A stretch of DNA of 64,000 nt from NCBI RefSeq assembly GCF_009765755.1, contig NZ_LMUV01000004.1, positions 186,001 to 250,000 on the forward strand. Direction: 5' to 3'. Below, one piece after another: positions 18,049 to 27,238 of the stretch (within the stretch, counting starts at the first letter, position 1; each line of letters starts with the position of its first letter). The notes under the pieces were generated by a model. That model was not told the DNA's origin. It saw only the letters and a program-made list of their open reading frames with translations, and ran no database searches. The position numbers and the translations under genes were made by a program. Source of the DNA: Rhodanobacter sp. L36 (GTDB lineage Bacteria > Pseudomonadota > Gammaproteobacteria > Xanthomonadales > Rhodanobacteraceae).

Positions 18049-19941
18049 CTAGTGCGATAGCGCCGTGGTCGCTGGCGGTTGTGACGGCATGGCGCTGCTG
18101 CTGTGGGCGATGCCGCCGGTGGGCATGTCTAGCGCGGGCAGCAGCTTGTCCAGTTTGCCGTCCATGCGCAGTTGGTCGACGCTGTCCATCGCCGTATCGA
18201 TACGTTGTTCGTCGCTACCTTCTGCAGGCGGCGGTGCGCCGGGCGCTTCAGTCAACTCGGCGAGTTGCGGACCCACCAATTTGGTAAGCGTGTAGTACGG
18301 GTCGTCGTGAATGCCGGCCTGTTCGAGCAACTTGCCCGGCAGCAACCAAGCGGCCGTATCCAGCGACGTGGCCGCGCCCTGATAACGCGGATCGACCAGC
18401 AACCAGGTACCTGCCTGACTCAGCATGTTGCCACCATCGACGAAGCCGGTGGCGTCGTAGCTGTTGCTGAGCGCGGGAAGGTGATCGCCATAGAAAAGAA
18501 TCAGGCTCGGGCGCTTGCGCTGCGCCAGCCACTGCGCCAGTCGTCCGAGCTGCTTGTCGGCATGCTGAATGTGATACAGGTAAGTTTGCAGCTCCTGCTT
18601 GTCTTTCCCGGCGATGCCGTCAGGAACCGGAATAGCGTCGCGCTCGGCGGTGTTTGCCGGCTGCACGTCGTAAGGACCGTGTGCCTCGATGCTGATCGCG
18701 AAGATGAATTGCGGCGGCCCGTTGTCCTTCAGCTGCGTCATGATCTCGTCGGTCATCGCGCTGTCGGTCATGTACATGCCGTCTTTCGCCGCATTCGGCG
18801 GGAACGACGACTGCGAAACAAACTTGTCGAAGCCCAGCGCCTTGAACGCGGCGGTGCGATTCCAGAAAGCGGGATCGTTGCCGTGCAACGCCATCGTGTC
18901 GTAACCATGCGCCTTCAGCGCGCGCACCAGGCTCGGCACTGCCTTGTGGCTCATCTGCAGATACGGAAACTGCAGGTTGTCGAAGTAGCGCAACGACAAG
19001 CCGGTGAGAACTTCGAATTCGGTGCGGATGGTGCCGCCGCCGAACGTCGGCACGTGCAACCGGCCGCTGATGCCGTGCGCCGCAAGGCGACGGAGGTTTG
19101 GCGTGAAGTGGCTCTGCTCATAGCCGTGCACGATCGTCGGATCGAAAAACGATTCGCTCTGGATCACCACAATGTCCGGCAGTTCAGCATTGGCCGGCGA
19201 CATCATCGACTGGCGCAGCGCATCCGACGACTGGCTGATCAGCTGCGTCGCCGCGTTGCGATCGGGCTTGCGCTTGCCGTTGCCGTATTGCAGGTGAAAC
19301 ATCATCAGCGAACTGACCACGCCGGAGTGCGCAGCGGTCGACGAGGCCGACCACGGCTCCAGCCACAGCACCTGGCCGTTGTAGATTTTCGCCCACGCGG
19401 CGACGCCGACCAGCATGCTGATCATCACGGCAGCGAGCGCGCCTCCGGCGACCAAACGTTTGCCGCTGGTGCGGCGCGCAAACAGTGGCGGCTCGAACCG
19501 CCACATCGCGACGATCAGCGCGATACCCACAAGTAGTCCGAGATACGGCCACGGACTGTGTGGCAGATAACTGCCCAGCAGATGTGCACCGCCCTTGCGC
19601 AACTGGCCGACCATCCGGAAATCGTCTGGCAACAGCGGCGTGCCGAGATTGGCGACCTTCAACGCGTTCACGCCGTAGATCAAACCCTGCAACAAAAACG
19701 CCAGGCCGAACGAGAGCAGCACGCGGCGGCTGATCACCAGCAGGATGCCCGCCAGCAACAAGCCCGGCCACGCATTGGCGAACAGGAATCGCGGTTGATC
19801 GAGGAATCGCGCGGGCCTCACGCCTACACCGCCGTCGATCAGGCCGGTCAGCAGCACAAACGCGATCGTCAGCAACAGCACCAGCACGACGCGTGGGGCC
19901 AGGCTGCGCCAGCCAGATGAACCTTCGGGGGTGAAAAGCAT
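18049..19941 (-). CDS. LtaS/MdoB-like phosphoglycerol transferase (sulfatase fold)
   Basis: A 630-residue protein with five or so N-terminal membrane helices (residues about 15-190) and a periplasmic alkaline-phosphatase/sulfatase domain. Seen: DIVVIQSESFFDP (metal-binding Glu), GGGTIRTEFEVLTG with the likely nucleophile Thr304, ALHGNDPAFWNR and FYGDHLPAL (Asp and His of the metal site). LtaS moves glycerol phosphate from phosphatidylglycerol to lipoteichoic acid. In a Gram-negative the related role is decorating periplasmic glucans or another envelope glycan. The acceptor is unknown. A Pro/Ser-rich C-terminal tail of about 60 residues follows the domain. Confidence 0.9.
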   Translation of the reverse strand: MLFTPEGSSGWRSLAPRVVLVLLLTIAFVLLTGLIDGGVGVRPARFLDQPRFLFANAWPGLLLAGILLVISRRVLLSFGLAFLLQGLIYGVNALKVANLGTPLLPDDFRMVGQLRKGGAHLLGSYLPHSPWPYLGLLVGIALIVAMWRFEPPLFARRTSGKRLVAGGALAAVMISMLVGVAAWAKIYNGQVLWLEPWSASSTAAHSGVVSSLMMFHLQYGNGKRKPDRNAATQLISQSSDALRQSMMSPANAELPDIVVIQSESFFDPTIVHGYEQSHFTPNLRRLAAHGISGRLHVPTFGGGTIRTEFEVLTGLSLRYFDNLQFPYLQMSHKAVPSLVRALKAHGYDTMALHGNDPAFWNRTAAFKALGFDKFVSQSSFPPNAAKDGMYMTDSAMTDEIMTQLKDNGPPQFIFAISIEAHGPYDVQPANTAERDAIPVPDGIAGKDKQELQTYLYHIQHADKQLGRLAQWLAQRKRPSLILFYGDHLPALSNSYDATGFVDGGNMLSQAGTWLLVDPRYQGAATSLDTAAWLLPGKLLEQAGIHDDPYYTLTKLVGPQLAELTEAPGAPPPAEGSDEQRIDTAMDSVDQLRMDGKLDKLLPALDMPTGGIAHSSSAMPSQPPATTALSH

Positions 19942-20134
19942 GGCGGTCCTGCGGGTGTTGTCATGGTTCGGAGGCAGAAATGTAATCTGGCCCAGATGAA
20001 CCCAGCGTAGGCGGAAACAGGCCGTTACAGCCTGCGCGAAACTTGTTCAACGCACCGGCGCCGCATCCGTGCACCTGCCTTGTGGCCATCCGCCTCAGGT
20101 CCGCAGCGGCATCGCACTGCGGCACAATGGCTCG

Positions 20135-22978
20135 ATGGCTGCTCCTGAATCCGCCGCGCTGCGTGCGCTGATCGATGACCGCTACGCCGACCTCGCCGCG
20201 CGTTGTCGCGCGGCCGGCGTGCCGCTGCACGACGATGCTGGCGTGGCGGAACGGATTCGTCGCACCTTGCTGGCCAGCGATTTCGCATTCGATGTCTGGA
20301 GCAGGCAACCGCAGTTGCTGTCGCCGCAAGGGCTCGAGCGCTTGCGTTCCGGCAGCGATGCCTCCGCACGCATCGAAGCGCTCAAACTGCCGGACGACGA
20401 AATCGCCTGCATGGCGATGCTGCGCCGGTTTCGCCACGCCGAGGCGCTGCGGCTGGTGTTTCGCGACGTCAACGGGCTGGACGAATTGCCCGAAACACTT
20501 TCCGCCACCAGCGTGCTCTACGAAGCGCTGCTCGATGTCTCTTTGCGCTGGTCCGAAGGCGCCATGGCCGCGCGCTACGGCCACAGTCGCAGCATGGAAG
20601 GGGAGCTTCAGCGGTTGTTGGTGATCGGCTTTGGAAAACTCGGCGGCAGCGAACTGAATTTTTCGTCCGACATCGACCTGGTGCTGGCATATCCGCAGGC
20701 CGGGCAGAGCGATGGCGCACGGTCGCTCGACAACAGCGAGTATTTTATCCGCCTCGGCCGCCAGCTTGTGCGTTTGCTCAACGAACCGACAGTGGACGGC
20801 ATCTGCGCTCGCGTCGACCTGCGCCTGCGTCCCTTTGGCAACTCGGGTCGGCTGGCGCTGTCGTTCGCGGCGATGGAGCAGTACTACCAGAGTGAAGGTC
20901 GCGACTGGGAGCGTTATGCGTGGATCAAGGCGCGGCCCGTGGCTGGCGATCGCGTCGCCGGCAAGCAGTTGCAGGAGATGCTGCGGCCGTTCGTCTTCAG
21001 AAAATATCTCGACTACACCGCGTTCGCCGGCCTGCGCGAAATGAAGGCGCTGATCGACGCGGAAGTCGCGCGCAAGGATCTTGCCGACAACCTCAAGCTT
21101 GGCCCTGGCGGCATCCGCGAAATCGAATTCATCGTGCAGCTCACGCAGTTGATTCGTGGTGGTCGCGAACCGAGCCTGCGCGTGCGCGGCCTGTTGCCGG
21201 CATTGACCGCTTGCGAAGCGCGCGGTCATATCGCCGCGAAACCCGCGCGCATGTTGCGCGAGGCATACATTCTCCTGCGCAAGGTCGAGAACCGCGTGCA
21301 GATGCTGCGCGATGCGCAAACGCATGACATCCCCGACGACGCGCTGAGTCGCGAGCGCATCGCCTGCGGTCTGGACTACGCCGATTGGGAATCGTTGAAC
21401 CAGGCGCTGGCAAAACATCGCGCGATCGTCAGCGAGGAATTCGCCGCTGTTCTGATGCCGCAAGGCGGACGCGCCGCCAGCGTGCCTGCGGCGGACATGG
21501 TGCTGTGGCAACGCGCGTGCGACGAATCGCTCGATGCATCCACGCTCGAGGCCTGCGGCTTTGTGCCGGGCGGCGAGCTGGCCGATGCATTGCTCAAGCT
21601 TCCGATGGCTGCGCAGGTGCGCGCGATGTCCGTGCGATCGCGCGAGCGCCTCGATCACCTGATGCCGCAATTGCTCGGTGCCGCGCGCGAAAGCGCCGCG
21701 CCGGTGCACGCCCTCTTGAGGTTGTGCCGGCTGATGCAGACGGTGGCCCGGCGTTCGTCTTATCTCGCATTGCTTGAGGAGCAGCCGCTCGCGCGCAAGC
21801 GATTGGTGCGCCTGTTCGGTGACAGCGCGTTCCTCGCCGAGCGAGTCATCGCGCAGCCGTTGTTGCTGGACGACGTGCTCGATCCACGCATCGACCAGCT
21901 GCCGTTCAAGCGCGCGGATATCGCCGAGGAAATTGCACGCGTGCTCGGTACGCTGGACGAACGCGAAGCGGAGGCCGAACTCGAACGCATCAACGAGTTC
22001 AAGGCATCGACTGCGTTTCGGTTGGGGCTCGCGTTCAACGATGGTCGCGCCGATGCGGTCGCCACGTCGCGCCGACTTGCTGCACTGGCCGAGTCGGTGG
22101 TCGCCGCGGTGTTGTCGATGGCCGAGCGCGAGTTGATCGCCCAGCACGGTCGGTTGCCGGGAGAAAGCTCGGGTTTTTCGGTGCTCGGTTACGGCAGCCT
22201 CGGTGGCGAGGAACTGGGCTTCGCGTCGGATCTCGACCTGGTGTTCGTCTACGACGGCCGGCGCGCGCAGATGATGAGCGATGGCGCGCGCCCGCTTGAA
22301 GGCGCGCGTTGGTACCAGCGACTCGCGCAGCGCGTCATGAACTGGCTGACCGTGCTGACCCGCGGTGGTCGGCTCTATGAAGTGGATGCGCGCCTGCGTC
22401 CGGATGGTTCGAAAGGCCTGCTGGTCAGCAGCCTCGATTCCTTCGCCGCTTATCAGCGCGGACGCGCGTGGACGTGGGAACACCAGGCGCTGTTGCGCGC
22501 ACGCACGGTGGCGGGCGATGCCACGCTCAACCTCCTGTTGGCCGATGTGCGTCGCGGCATCCTGGCGGTGCCGCGCGAACGCAACGCCGTGCTGGACGAA
22601 GTAAGCAGCATGCGGCAACGCTGGCGCGCGGAACGCGATCGCTCCGATGCGCGTCAACTGGATCTGAAGCAGGGTCGCGGCGGCCTTCTCGATATCGAAT
22701 TTGCCTTGCAGGGACTGGTGCTGGCGAACGCGGCCGAACACGCCGGCCTGCTGCATGTCACCGCCAATGCGCAGTTGATCGAAGCGTGCCGCGCGGCCGG
22801 ATTGCTCGACACGAATCAGGCGGCCATTCTCGGCGCGGCGCACGACAATCTGTTGCAACGCGCACTCGCCTGCACGCTGGATTTGCGCTCGCGCATCGCG
22901 CCGCGTGATGGGGCGCTCGAACAGATTTGCGCAGGCGTGCGCGAGGTCACCGGCGCCTTGGGATTCGGCTTCGGCTGA
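20135..22978 (+). CDS. glnE: bifunctional glutamine synthetase adenylyltransferase/adenylyl-removase
   Basis: A 947-residue enzyme that adds or removes AMP on glutamine synthetase under PII control. Two nucleotidyltransferase domains are visible. The N-terminal removase has GFGKLGGSELNFSSDIDLV and the C-terminal transferase has GYGSLGGEELGFASDLDLVFV. Each is followed by a helical GlnD_UR/GlnE segment (LGPGGIREIEFIVQL; LKQGRGGLLDIEFALQGLV). ATG 20135 is preferred over a longer form that adds 22 unconserved residues. It is divergent from the LtaS-like gene. Confidence 0.98.
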   Translation: MAAPESAALRALIDDRYADLAARCRAAGVPLHDDAGVAERIRRTLLASDFAFDVWSRQPQLLSPQGLERLRSGSDASARIEALKLPDDEIACMAMLRRFRHAEALRLVFRDVNGLDELPETLSATSVLYEALLDVSLRWSEGAMAARYGHSRSMEGELQRLLVIGFGKLGGSELNFSSDIDLVLAYPQAGQSDGARSLDNSEYFIRLGRQLVRLLNEPTVDGICARVDLRLRPFGNSGRLALSFAAMEQYYQSEGRDWERYAWIKARPVAGDRVAGKQLQEMLRPFVFRKYLDYTAFAGLREMKALIDAEVARKDLADNLKLGPGGIREIEFIVQLTQLIRGGREPSLRVRGLLPALTACEARGHIAAKPARMLREAYILLRKVENRVQMLRDAQTHDIPDDALSRERIACGLDYADWESLNQALAKHRAIVSEEFAAVLMPQGGRAASVPAADMVLWQRACDESLDASTLEACGFVPGGELADALLKLPMAAQVRAMSVRSRERLDHLMPQLLGAARESAAPVHALLRLCRLMQTVARRSSYLALLEEQPLARKRLVRLFGDSAFLAERVIAQPLLLDDVLDPRIDQLPFKRADIAEEIARVLGTLDEREAEAELERINEFKASTAFRLGLAFNDGRADAVATSRRLAALAESVVAAVLSMAERELIAQHGRLPGESSGFSVLGYGSLGGEELGFASDLDLVFVYDGRRAQMMSDGARPLEGARWYQRLAQRVMNWLTVLTRGGRLYEVDARLRPDGSKGLLVSSLDSFAAYQRGRAWTWEHQALLRARTVAGDATLNLLLADVRRGILAVPRERNAVLDEVSSMRQRWRAERDRSDARQLDLKQGRGGLLDIEFALQGLVLANAAEHAGLLHVTANAQLIEACRAAGLLDTNQAAILGAAHDNLLQRALACTLDLRSRIAPRDGALEQICAGVREVTGALGFGFG

Positions 22979-23038
22979 GCTCGTAACGCAGTTCGATGGT
23001 CGCGAAAATCCTTTCTCGTTACGTGGACTCTCCGGCTA

Positions 23039-24040
23039 TCAGCGTGAATTCGAAAGAGCACTTCCATCGAACTGCCGTGCCCCGATGCGTCCGCGCAAGG
23101 TCATGGCGATTTGCGCGGTTTCGCGCAGCGGCTTGCGCGACATCGATGGCGCGTCATCGTGCAGGTCACTCAACAGGCCGGCCGCGCGAAGGCTCATGTG
23201 GAAGCGCTGGATTTTCCCCGGGAGCGGTGCCGTAACGAATGTCTGCACCGGACAACCGACGGCACACGCTTCACTGAGCATGTTCACCGAATCGGGCGTG
23301 ACCACCAATCGATCAGCCCAGCCCAGCACGCCGGGATACGGATTGCGGCCATCGTCCCGCCCGGCCCATATCAAACCCGGCACGCCCTTGAACGCATGTC
23401 GCAGGGTTTCGACCAGTGCGTTCGAGGTGCGGCGCGAGGCGATGACCAGCAGGCTGCCGCCTTCGCGACGTTGACGTTCGAGCAGGCGTGCGGCGAGCGA
23501 TCTTGCGTAGCCGGCATCGAGAACAACGCCCTTGCGTGGGCCACCCAGCAGCACGCCGACGCGTGGTTGTGGCAGGTCGACGAAATCGGGGCAGGCATCG
23601 CGGCCGTCAGCGAGCCATTCGTCGTCCACTGAATTGAGCGAACCCAGGGGCTGCAGAACGTTCGCACCCTGGACGCGATCATGCTGTGGTGCGATCACCA
23701 TGTCCCAATGCGCCGGATCGATGCGTGGATCGAGAATCTGCACGGTGTAGCAGCCGCCATCGGACAAGCCACGCAACATGCGCGTGAACAAGGCGGCCAT
23801 GCGACCGCACCCGATCGCGACGCTCGGCCACGGCGGCGCGAACACGGCGCGTCCGCTCACCGGCAATGCGAGCCGCTCGCCGGCGACCAGGCGCGGCGCC
23901 AACCACGACCACGGCGCGCGCGCGTGCAGCACCAGATGCCACACCGGCATGCCGAGTTGCTCGGACAGCGCCAGGGCTTGGCGCTGGTTGCCCATCGCGT
24001 CGTCGGTGATCGCCCAGCATTCGCCGTGCAGCTTCAACAT
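23039..24040 (-). CDS. ELM1/GtrOC1-like (DUF1022) putative nucleoside-diphosphate-sugar epimerase or glycosyltransferase
   Basis: A 333-residue protein of the mitochondrial-fission ELM1 family, as it is named in annotation pipelines. Bacterial members are GT-B-like. Seen: CWAITDDAMGNQRQALALSEQL at the start, VIAPQHDRVQGANVLQPLGSLN, a GVLLGGPRKG loop, and LVVTPDSVNMLSEACAVGCPV, which resembles the donor-binding region of GT-B enzymes. Envelope glycan work is likely but the substrate is unknown. The ATG at 24040 fits the family start; a longer form begins 20 residues earlier. It is convergent with glnE. Confidence 0.8.
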   Translation of the reverse strand: MLKLHGECWAITDDAMGNQRQALALSEQLGMPVWHLVLHARAPWSWLAPRLVAGERLALPVSGRAVFAPPWPSVAIGCGRMAALFTRMLRGLSDGGCYTVQILDPRIDPAHWDMVIAPQHDRVQGANVLQPLGSLNSVDDEWLADGRDACPDFVDLPQPRVGVLLGGPRKGVVLDAGYARSLAARLLERQRREGGSLLVIASRRTSNALVETLRHAFKGVPGLIWAGRDDGRNPYPGVLGWADRLVVTPDSVNMLSEACAVGCPVQTFVTAPLPGKIQRFHMSLRAAGLLSDLHDDAPSMSRKPLRETAQIAMTLRGRIGARQFDGSALSNSR

Positions 24041-24173
24041 GATGCTGGGGAGGTTCGCATTGTTTCCGATATCAGCACAGTACGTTCCTCTCGCCGTCAT
24101 CTGTTGCCATGCAGACGCCTATACACTGACGCGCTAGCGCCATCGTCGGCGCGTCTTTCGACAGAGGATACCC

Positions 24174-24767
24174 ATGAGCGAGTTGCTTTCCGAGACCAGC
24201 CTCGATGTGTTGTTCCGCAACGCCCGCACCTTCAACGCCTGGTTGCCCAAGGATGTGAGCGACGAGCAGCTGCGGCAGCTGTACGAACTGGCCAAGTTCG
24301 GACCGACCAGCGCGAATGCATCGCCCATGCGCGTGGTGTTCGTGAAGTCGAAAGAGGCGAAGGAGAAACTTGCCCCGCATCTTTCCGAAACGAACCGCGC
24401 CAAGACCATGGAAGCGCCGGTGACGGCGATCATTGCGACCGATGGCGAGTTCTACGAGCAGTTGCCCAAGCTCTTTCCGCACGCCGATGCGCGCAGCTGG
24501 TTCGTCGGCAACCAGCCGTTGATCGACACCACCGGTTTTCGCAATTCGACTTTGCAGGGCGCTTACGTTTTGCTGGCGGCGCGTGCGCTCGGGCTGGATT
24601 GCGGACCGATGTCCGGCTTCGACAATGCCGGCGTGGACGCGGCGTTCTTTGCCGGCACGGCAGTCAAATCCAATTTCCTGATCAGCATCGGCTACGGCGA
24701 CGCCAGTCGCAATTTGTTCCCGCGCAGTCCGCGCCTCGCGTTCGACGAGGCGTGCACGATTGCCTGA
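24174..24767 (+). CDS. RutE/HadB-like nitroreductase family protein (malonic semialdehyde reductase)
   Basis: A 197-residue flavin enzyme of the nitroreductase superfamily. It begins [23 protein letters not shown]. The segment [17 protein letters not shown] matches the FMN-binding region of the RutE group, and [19 protein letters not shown] is the usual C-terminal signature. RutE reduces malonic semialdehyde, released during pyrimidine breakdown, to 3-hydroxypropionate. No other rut genes are nearby, so the physiological substrate may differ. Confidence 0.9.
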   Translation: MSELLSETSLDVLFRNARTFNAWLPKDVSDEQLRQLYELAKFGPTSANASPMRVVFVKSKEAKEKLAPHLSETNRAKTMEAPVTAIIATDGEFYEQLPKLFPHADARSWFVGNQPLIDTTGFRNSTLQGAYVLLAARALGLDCGPMSGFDNAGVDAAFFAGTAVKSNFLISIGYGDASRNLFPRSPRLAFDEACTIA

Positions 24768-24826
24768 TTCGCCCTGATATAACGCGTCATCCCGTTCGAA
24801 TTCCACCATCTCCGAGGAGCCACCCC

Positions 24827-25420
24827 ATGCGCGTATTCAAGTATCTCGTTCTCGCCGGCCTGATCGGCACCGCCGTTTCGGCGCAGGCTGCACCGGTCAC
24901 CTATCAGCTCGATCCCGGCCACACGATGGTTCTGTTTACCTGGAACCATTTTGGCTACTCCAACCCGACCGCCAACCTCGGTCTGGGTGAAGGAACGCTG
25001 GTATTCGACGAGCAGCACCCGAACAATTCCAGCGTGCAGGTCACGCTGCCGCTGGCCAACCTCGACACGCATGTGCCGGCGCTGGACAAGCACCTCAAGG
25101 AAGCCGATTTCTTCGACGCCGACAAGTTTTCGACGGTGACTTTCAAGAGCACGAAAGTGCAGTCGCTTGGCGGGCACAAGTTCAAGGTGACAGGCGATCT
25201 CTCGGTCCACGGCGTGACCAAGTCGGTCGTGCTGGACGCCACGCTGAACAAGGTCGGTCCGCACCCGATGATGAAGGTGCAGGCAATCGGTTTTGATGCC
25301 ACCGCAACCATCAATCGCAAGGACTTCGGCGTCGGTGCCTATGTGCCCGCCGTGAGCAACGAGATCAAGATCCGCATCACCACCGAAGGCTCGGTGCCGA
25401 AGGCCGGCGCCGCCAAGTAA
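24827..25420 (+). CDS. YceI family periplasmic protein
   Basis: A 197-residue protein with a cleavable signal peptide (MRVFKYLVLAGLIGTAVSAQA) and a lipocalin-like YceI domain: YQLDPGHTMVLFTWNHFGYS, FDEQHPNNSSVQVTLPLANLDTHV, FKVTGDLSVHGVTKSVVL and INRKDFGVGAYVPAVSNEIKIRI. YceI proteins bind isoprenoid-type lipids. GAGGAG lies nine bases before the ATG. It follows the RutE-like gene by 59 bp and may share its transcript. Confidence 0.95.
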   Translation: MRVFKYLVLAGLIGTAVSAQAAPVTYQLDPGHTMVLFTWNHFGYSNPTANLGLGEGTLVFDEQHPNNSSVQVTLPLANLDTHVPALDKHLKEADFFDADKFSTVTFKSTKVQSLGGHKFKVTGDLSVHGVTKSVVLDATLNKVGPHPMMKVQAIGFDATATINRKDFGVGAYVPAVSNEIKIRITTEGSVPKAGAAK

Positions 25421-25441
25421 GCGGGCAAAGTTCTGGCGAAT

Positions 25442-25473
25442 AAAAAAGCCGCGCTGAAAGGTGCGGCTTTTTC
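25442..25473. terminator. bidirectional terminator between the yceI-like and Yip1 genes
   Basis: AAAAAAGCCGC / GCGGCTTTTT stem around GCTGAAAGGT, with an A-run on one side and a T-run on the other. It separates two convergent genes. Confidence 0.9.
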
Positions 25474-25495
25474 GTGCGTGTCGAAGTGCGGCGGC

Positions 25496-26761
25496 TCAGT
25501 CGGATTTCACGCCGGCATTCTTCATCGACTCGAGCTTCGCCAGATCGACGACTGCGACTGCACGCTTCAGTTGATCGATGCTGTCCGAATTGCCGTTGGC
25601 CTTGACCGTGAAGCGCTTGCCGAGCACCACGCTGTACTCGCCGGATTTGGATTGCGAATCCCATTCCTCGTGCACCATATGGCCATCGGCGGTATACGTC
25701 TTCTCATACCCGTGGTCGGTTTCTTTTTCTTCTTCCGGCGCCATGGCCGCAGCCATGGCCATCAAGCCCTTGGCGCCGCCCGTGTCGGTGACTTCCAGCG
25801 TGATGTGCTGGCTGCCGTTGCTGTATTCGGCGGTGGCATCGGCCACCTGCATGCCCATGGCGCCATTGCGCTGGGCGGAAATGCTGGTGCGCTTCAGGTC
25901 GCCCAAACTGTCGGGCAGAAACGTCTTGATCTGGTCCGGAGCGAGCGCCTCGACGGCTCCATTGCTGCCGGCGAGCGCGCCCATCATCTTGCCCATCGCC
26001 GCGGACTGCGCGCTGCTGTCACCGGACTTTTGCGCTGCATCCATCTCCTTGCCGGCCTGCTCCGCGCGCTGGCCCATCGCCGCGAGTTTTCCGAGTGCGC
26101 TGTCGCCATCGACGGTCACGGCATCGCCATCGCTGCCGGTGATGTGCATGCCACCGCCCATCGCCGCGCCGCTCAACGCAGCGGTACCGATCACGCCGGC
26201 GACGATGAACCCGATGATCCACATCAGCACGAAAGCGATGAGGATGCTGACGGCCGTATAGCCGGCCGCTTTCTCCGGCGGACATTTCATCGTGTGTGGC
26301 AGGCCGACATAGAGCAGGTAGATGGCGTAGATATTGCCGGCGAGCGCGATCATCCAGCCCAGCCAGGGAATGATCACGAAGATGCCGGCGACCCAGCTGG
26401 CCGTCCATGCATAGGCAATGGTTTTCAGCGCCTGCACGCTGTCCTTTTGTCCGTTGAACGTGGGCGCCAGTGCGTTGACGATCAAGGCCATCACATAGAC
26501 GAGCACCAGCCCGAGCGCGTAGCTCATCAGCATGCCGACGACGCCCATCGCCATGGGTGTACGCACGGTGATGCCAAACACCGTGGTGCCGATCAGGCTG
26601 CTCTTGATGAAGCCGGCGATGGCTGGCAAGGCGGCGAGGATCACGATGTATCCCGCGTAGAGGCTGCTGGTAGTGGCCGGCTCTGCGGCGACCAACGGCC
26701 ATTCGGTTCGTGGTGTCATCAGGATGGCTTTTGCGCGTTCGACTATTTTTCCGAAATCCAT
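25496..26761 (-). CDS. Yip1-family membrane protein with a soluble C-terminal domain
   Basis: A 421-residue protein. Residues about 1-205 form a Yip1 domain with five or six membrane helices (it begins MDFGKIVERAKAILMTPRTEWPLVAAE, typical of bacterial Yip1 proteins). The remaining 210 residues are polar, start with a stretch rich in Ala, Gly and Met, and hold a compact region around ISAQRNGAMGMQVADATAEYS. Function unknown. The start at 26761 follows GGGGGAA; the 105-residue upstream extension has no protein-like character. Confidence 0.85.
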   Translation of the reverse strand: MDFGKIVERAKAILMTPRTEWPLVAAEPATTSSLYAGYIVILAALPAIAGFIKSSLIGTTVFGITVRTPMAMGVVGMLMSYALGLVLVYVMALIVNALAPTFNGQKDSVQALKTIAYAWTASWVAGIFVIIPWLGWMIALAGNIYAIYLLYVGLPHTMKCPPEKAAGYTAVSILIAFVLMWIIGFIVAGVIGTAALSGAAMGGGMHITGSDGDAVTVDGDSALGKLAAMGQRAEQAGKEMDAAQKSGDSSAQSAAMGKMMGALAGSNGAVEALAPDQIKTFLPDSLGDLKRTSISAQRNGAMGMQVADATAEYSNGSQHITLEVTDTGGAKGLMAMAAAMAPEEEKETDHGYEKTYTADGHMVHEEWDSQSKSGEYSVVLGKRFTVKANGNSDSIDQLKRAVAVVDLAKLESMKNAGVKSD

Positions 26762-26950
26762 GACATTCCCCCGGCGAAGTCGCATGACTAGAAGTTCCGG
26801 CACACGACCGGACACGCGGATTCTGTGCCCTCGTCTGCACGATCTGAATTGACCGCACGAACTATGTCGTTCGTTGGGGCCGGGCACTCTCGATAAGCCG
26901 GCACCGCCTGCTACCATTCCGTGCTGATGTTTCATGTCTGGAGTCTGTCG

Positions 26951-27160
26951 ATGTCGTCCCTTCATTCCGCAGCCACGCCGCTGGTGCCGGCAAATGCCGA
27001 AAATCGTTACGAAGTGACGCGGTCGGACCTGCCACTGTCCTGCCCGATGCCCGGCATGGAACTGTGGAATTCGCATCCGAAGGTCTACTTGCCGATCGTC
27101 GACGATGGCGGCGAATCAACCTGTGCCTACTGCGGCGCGCGCTACGTGCTGCGCGACTGA
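26951..27160 (+). CDS. zf-CHCC zinc-finger protein
   Basis: A 69-residue protein whose C-terminal half is a zf-CHCC zinc finger (CPMPGMELWNSHPKVYLPI, then CAYCGARYVL), giving Cys-His-Cys-Cys ligands. The fold is the one in the NDUFS6 subunit of complex I. Free-standing bacterial members have no settled role. The inner ATG at 26951 is preferred to one 30 bases upstream. It precedes the glycosyltransferase genes on the same strand, so it may be the first gene of that transcript. Confidence 0.88.
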   Translation: MSSLHSAATPLVPANAENRYEVTRSDLPLSCPMPGMELWNSHPKVYLPIVDDGGESTCAYCGARYVLRD

Positions 27161-27238
27161 TCCTCAGCGTGTTGCGAGAGGATCTCGCGGCACCTTTTTT
27201 GCTTGACTCCACGGATGAAGGTTTCCAGTTCAGAACTC

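Noticed and set aside
19961..22858. 965-residue open frame on the minus strand opposite glnE
   Set aside because: It is a shadow of the GC-rich glnE codons. The translation is rich in Arg/His/Gln/Ala with no recognisable domain, while the plus frame has clear GlnE motifs.
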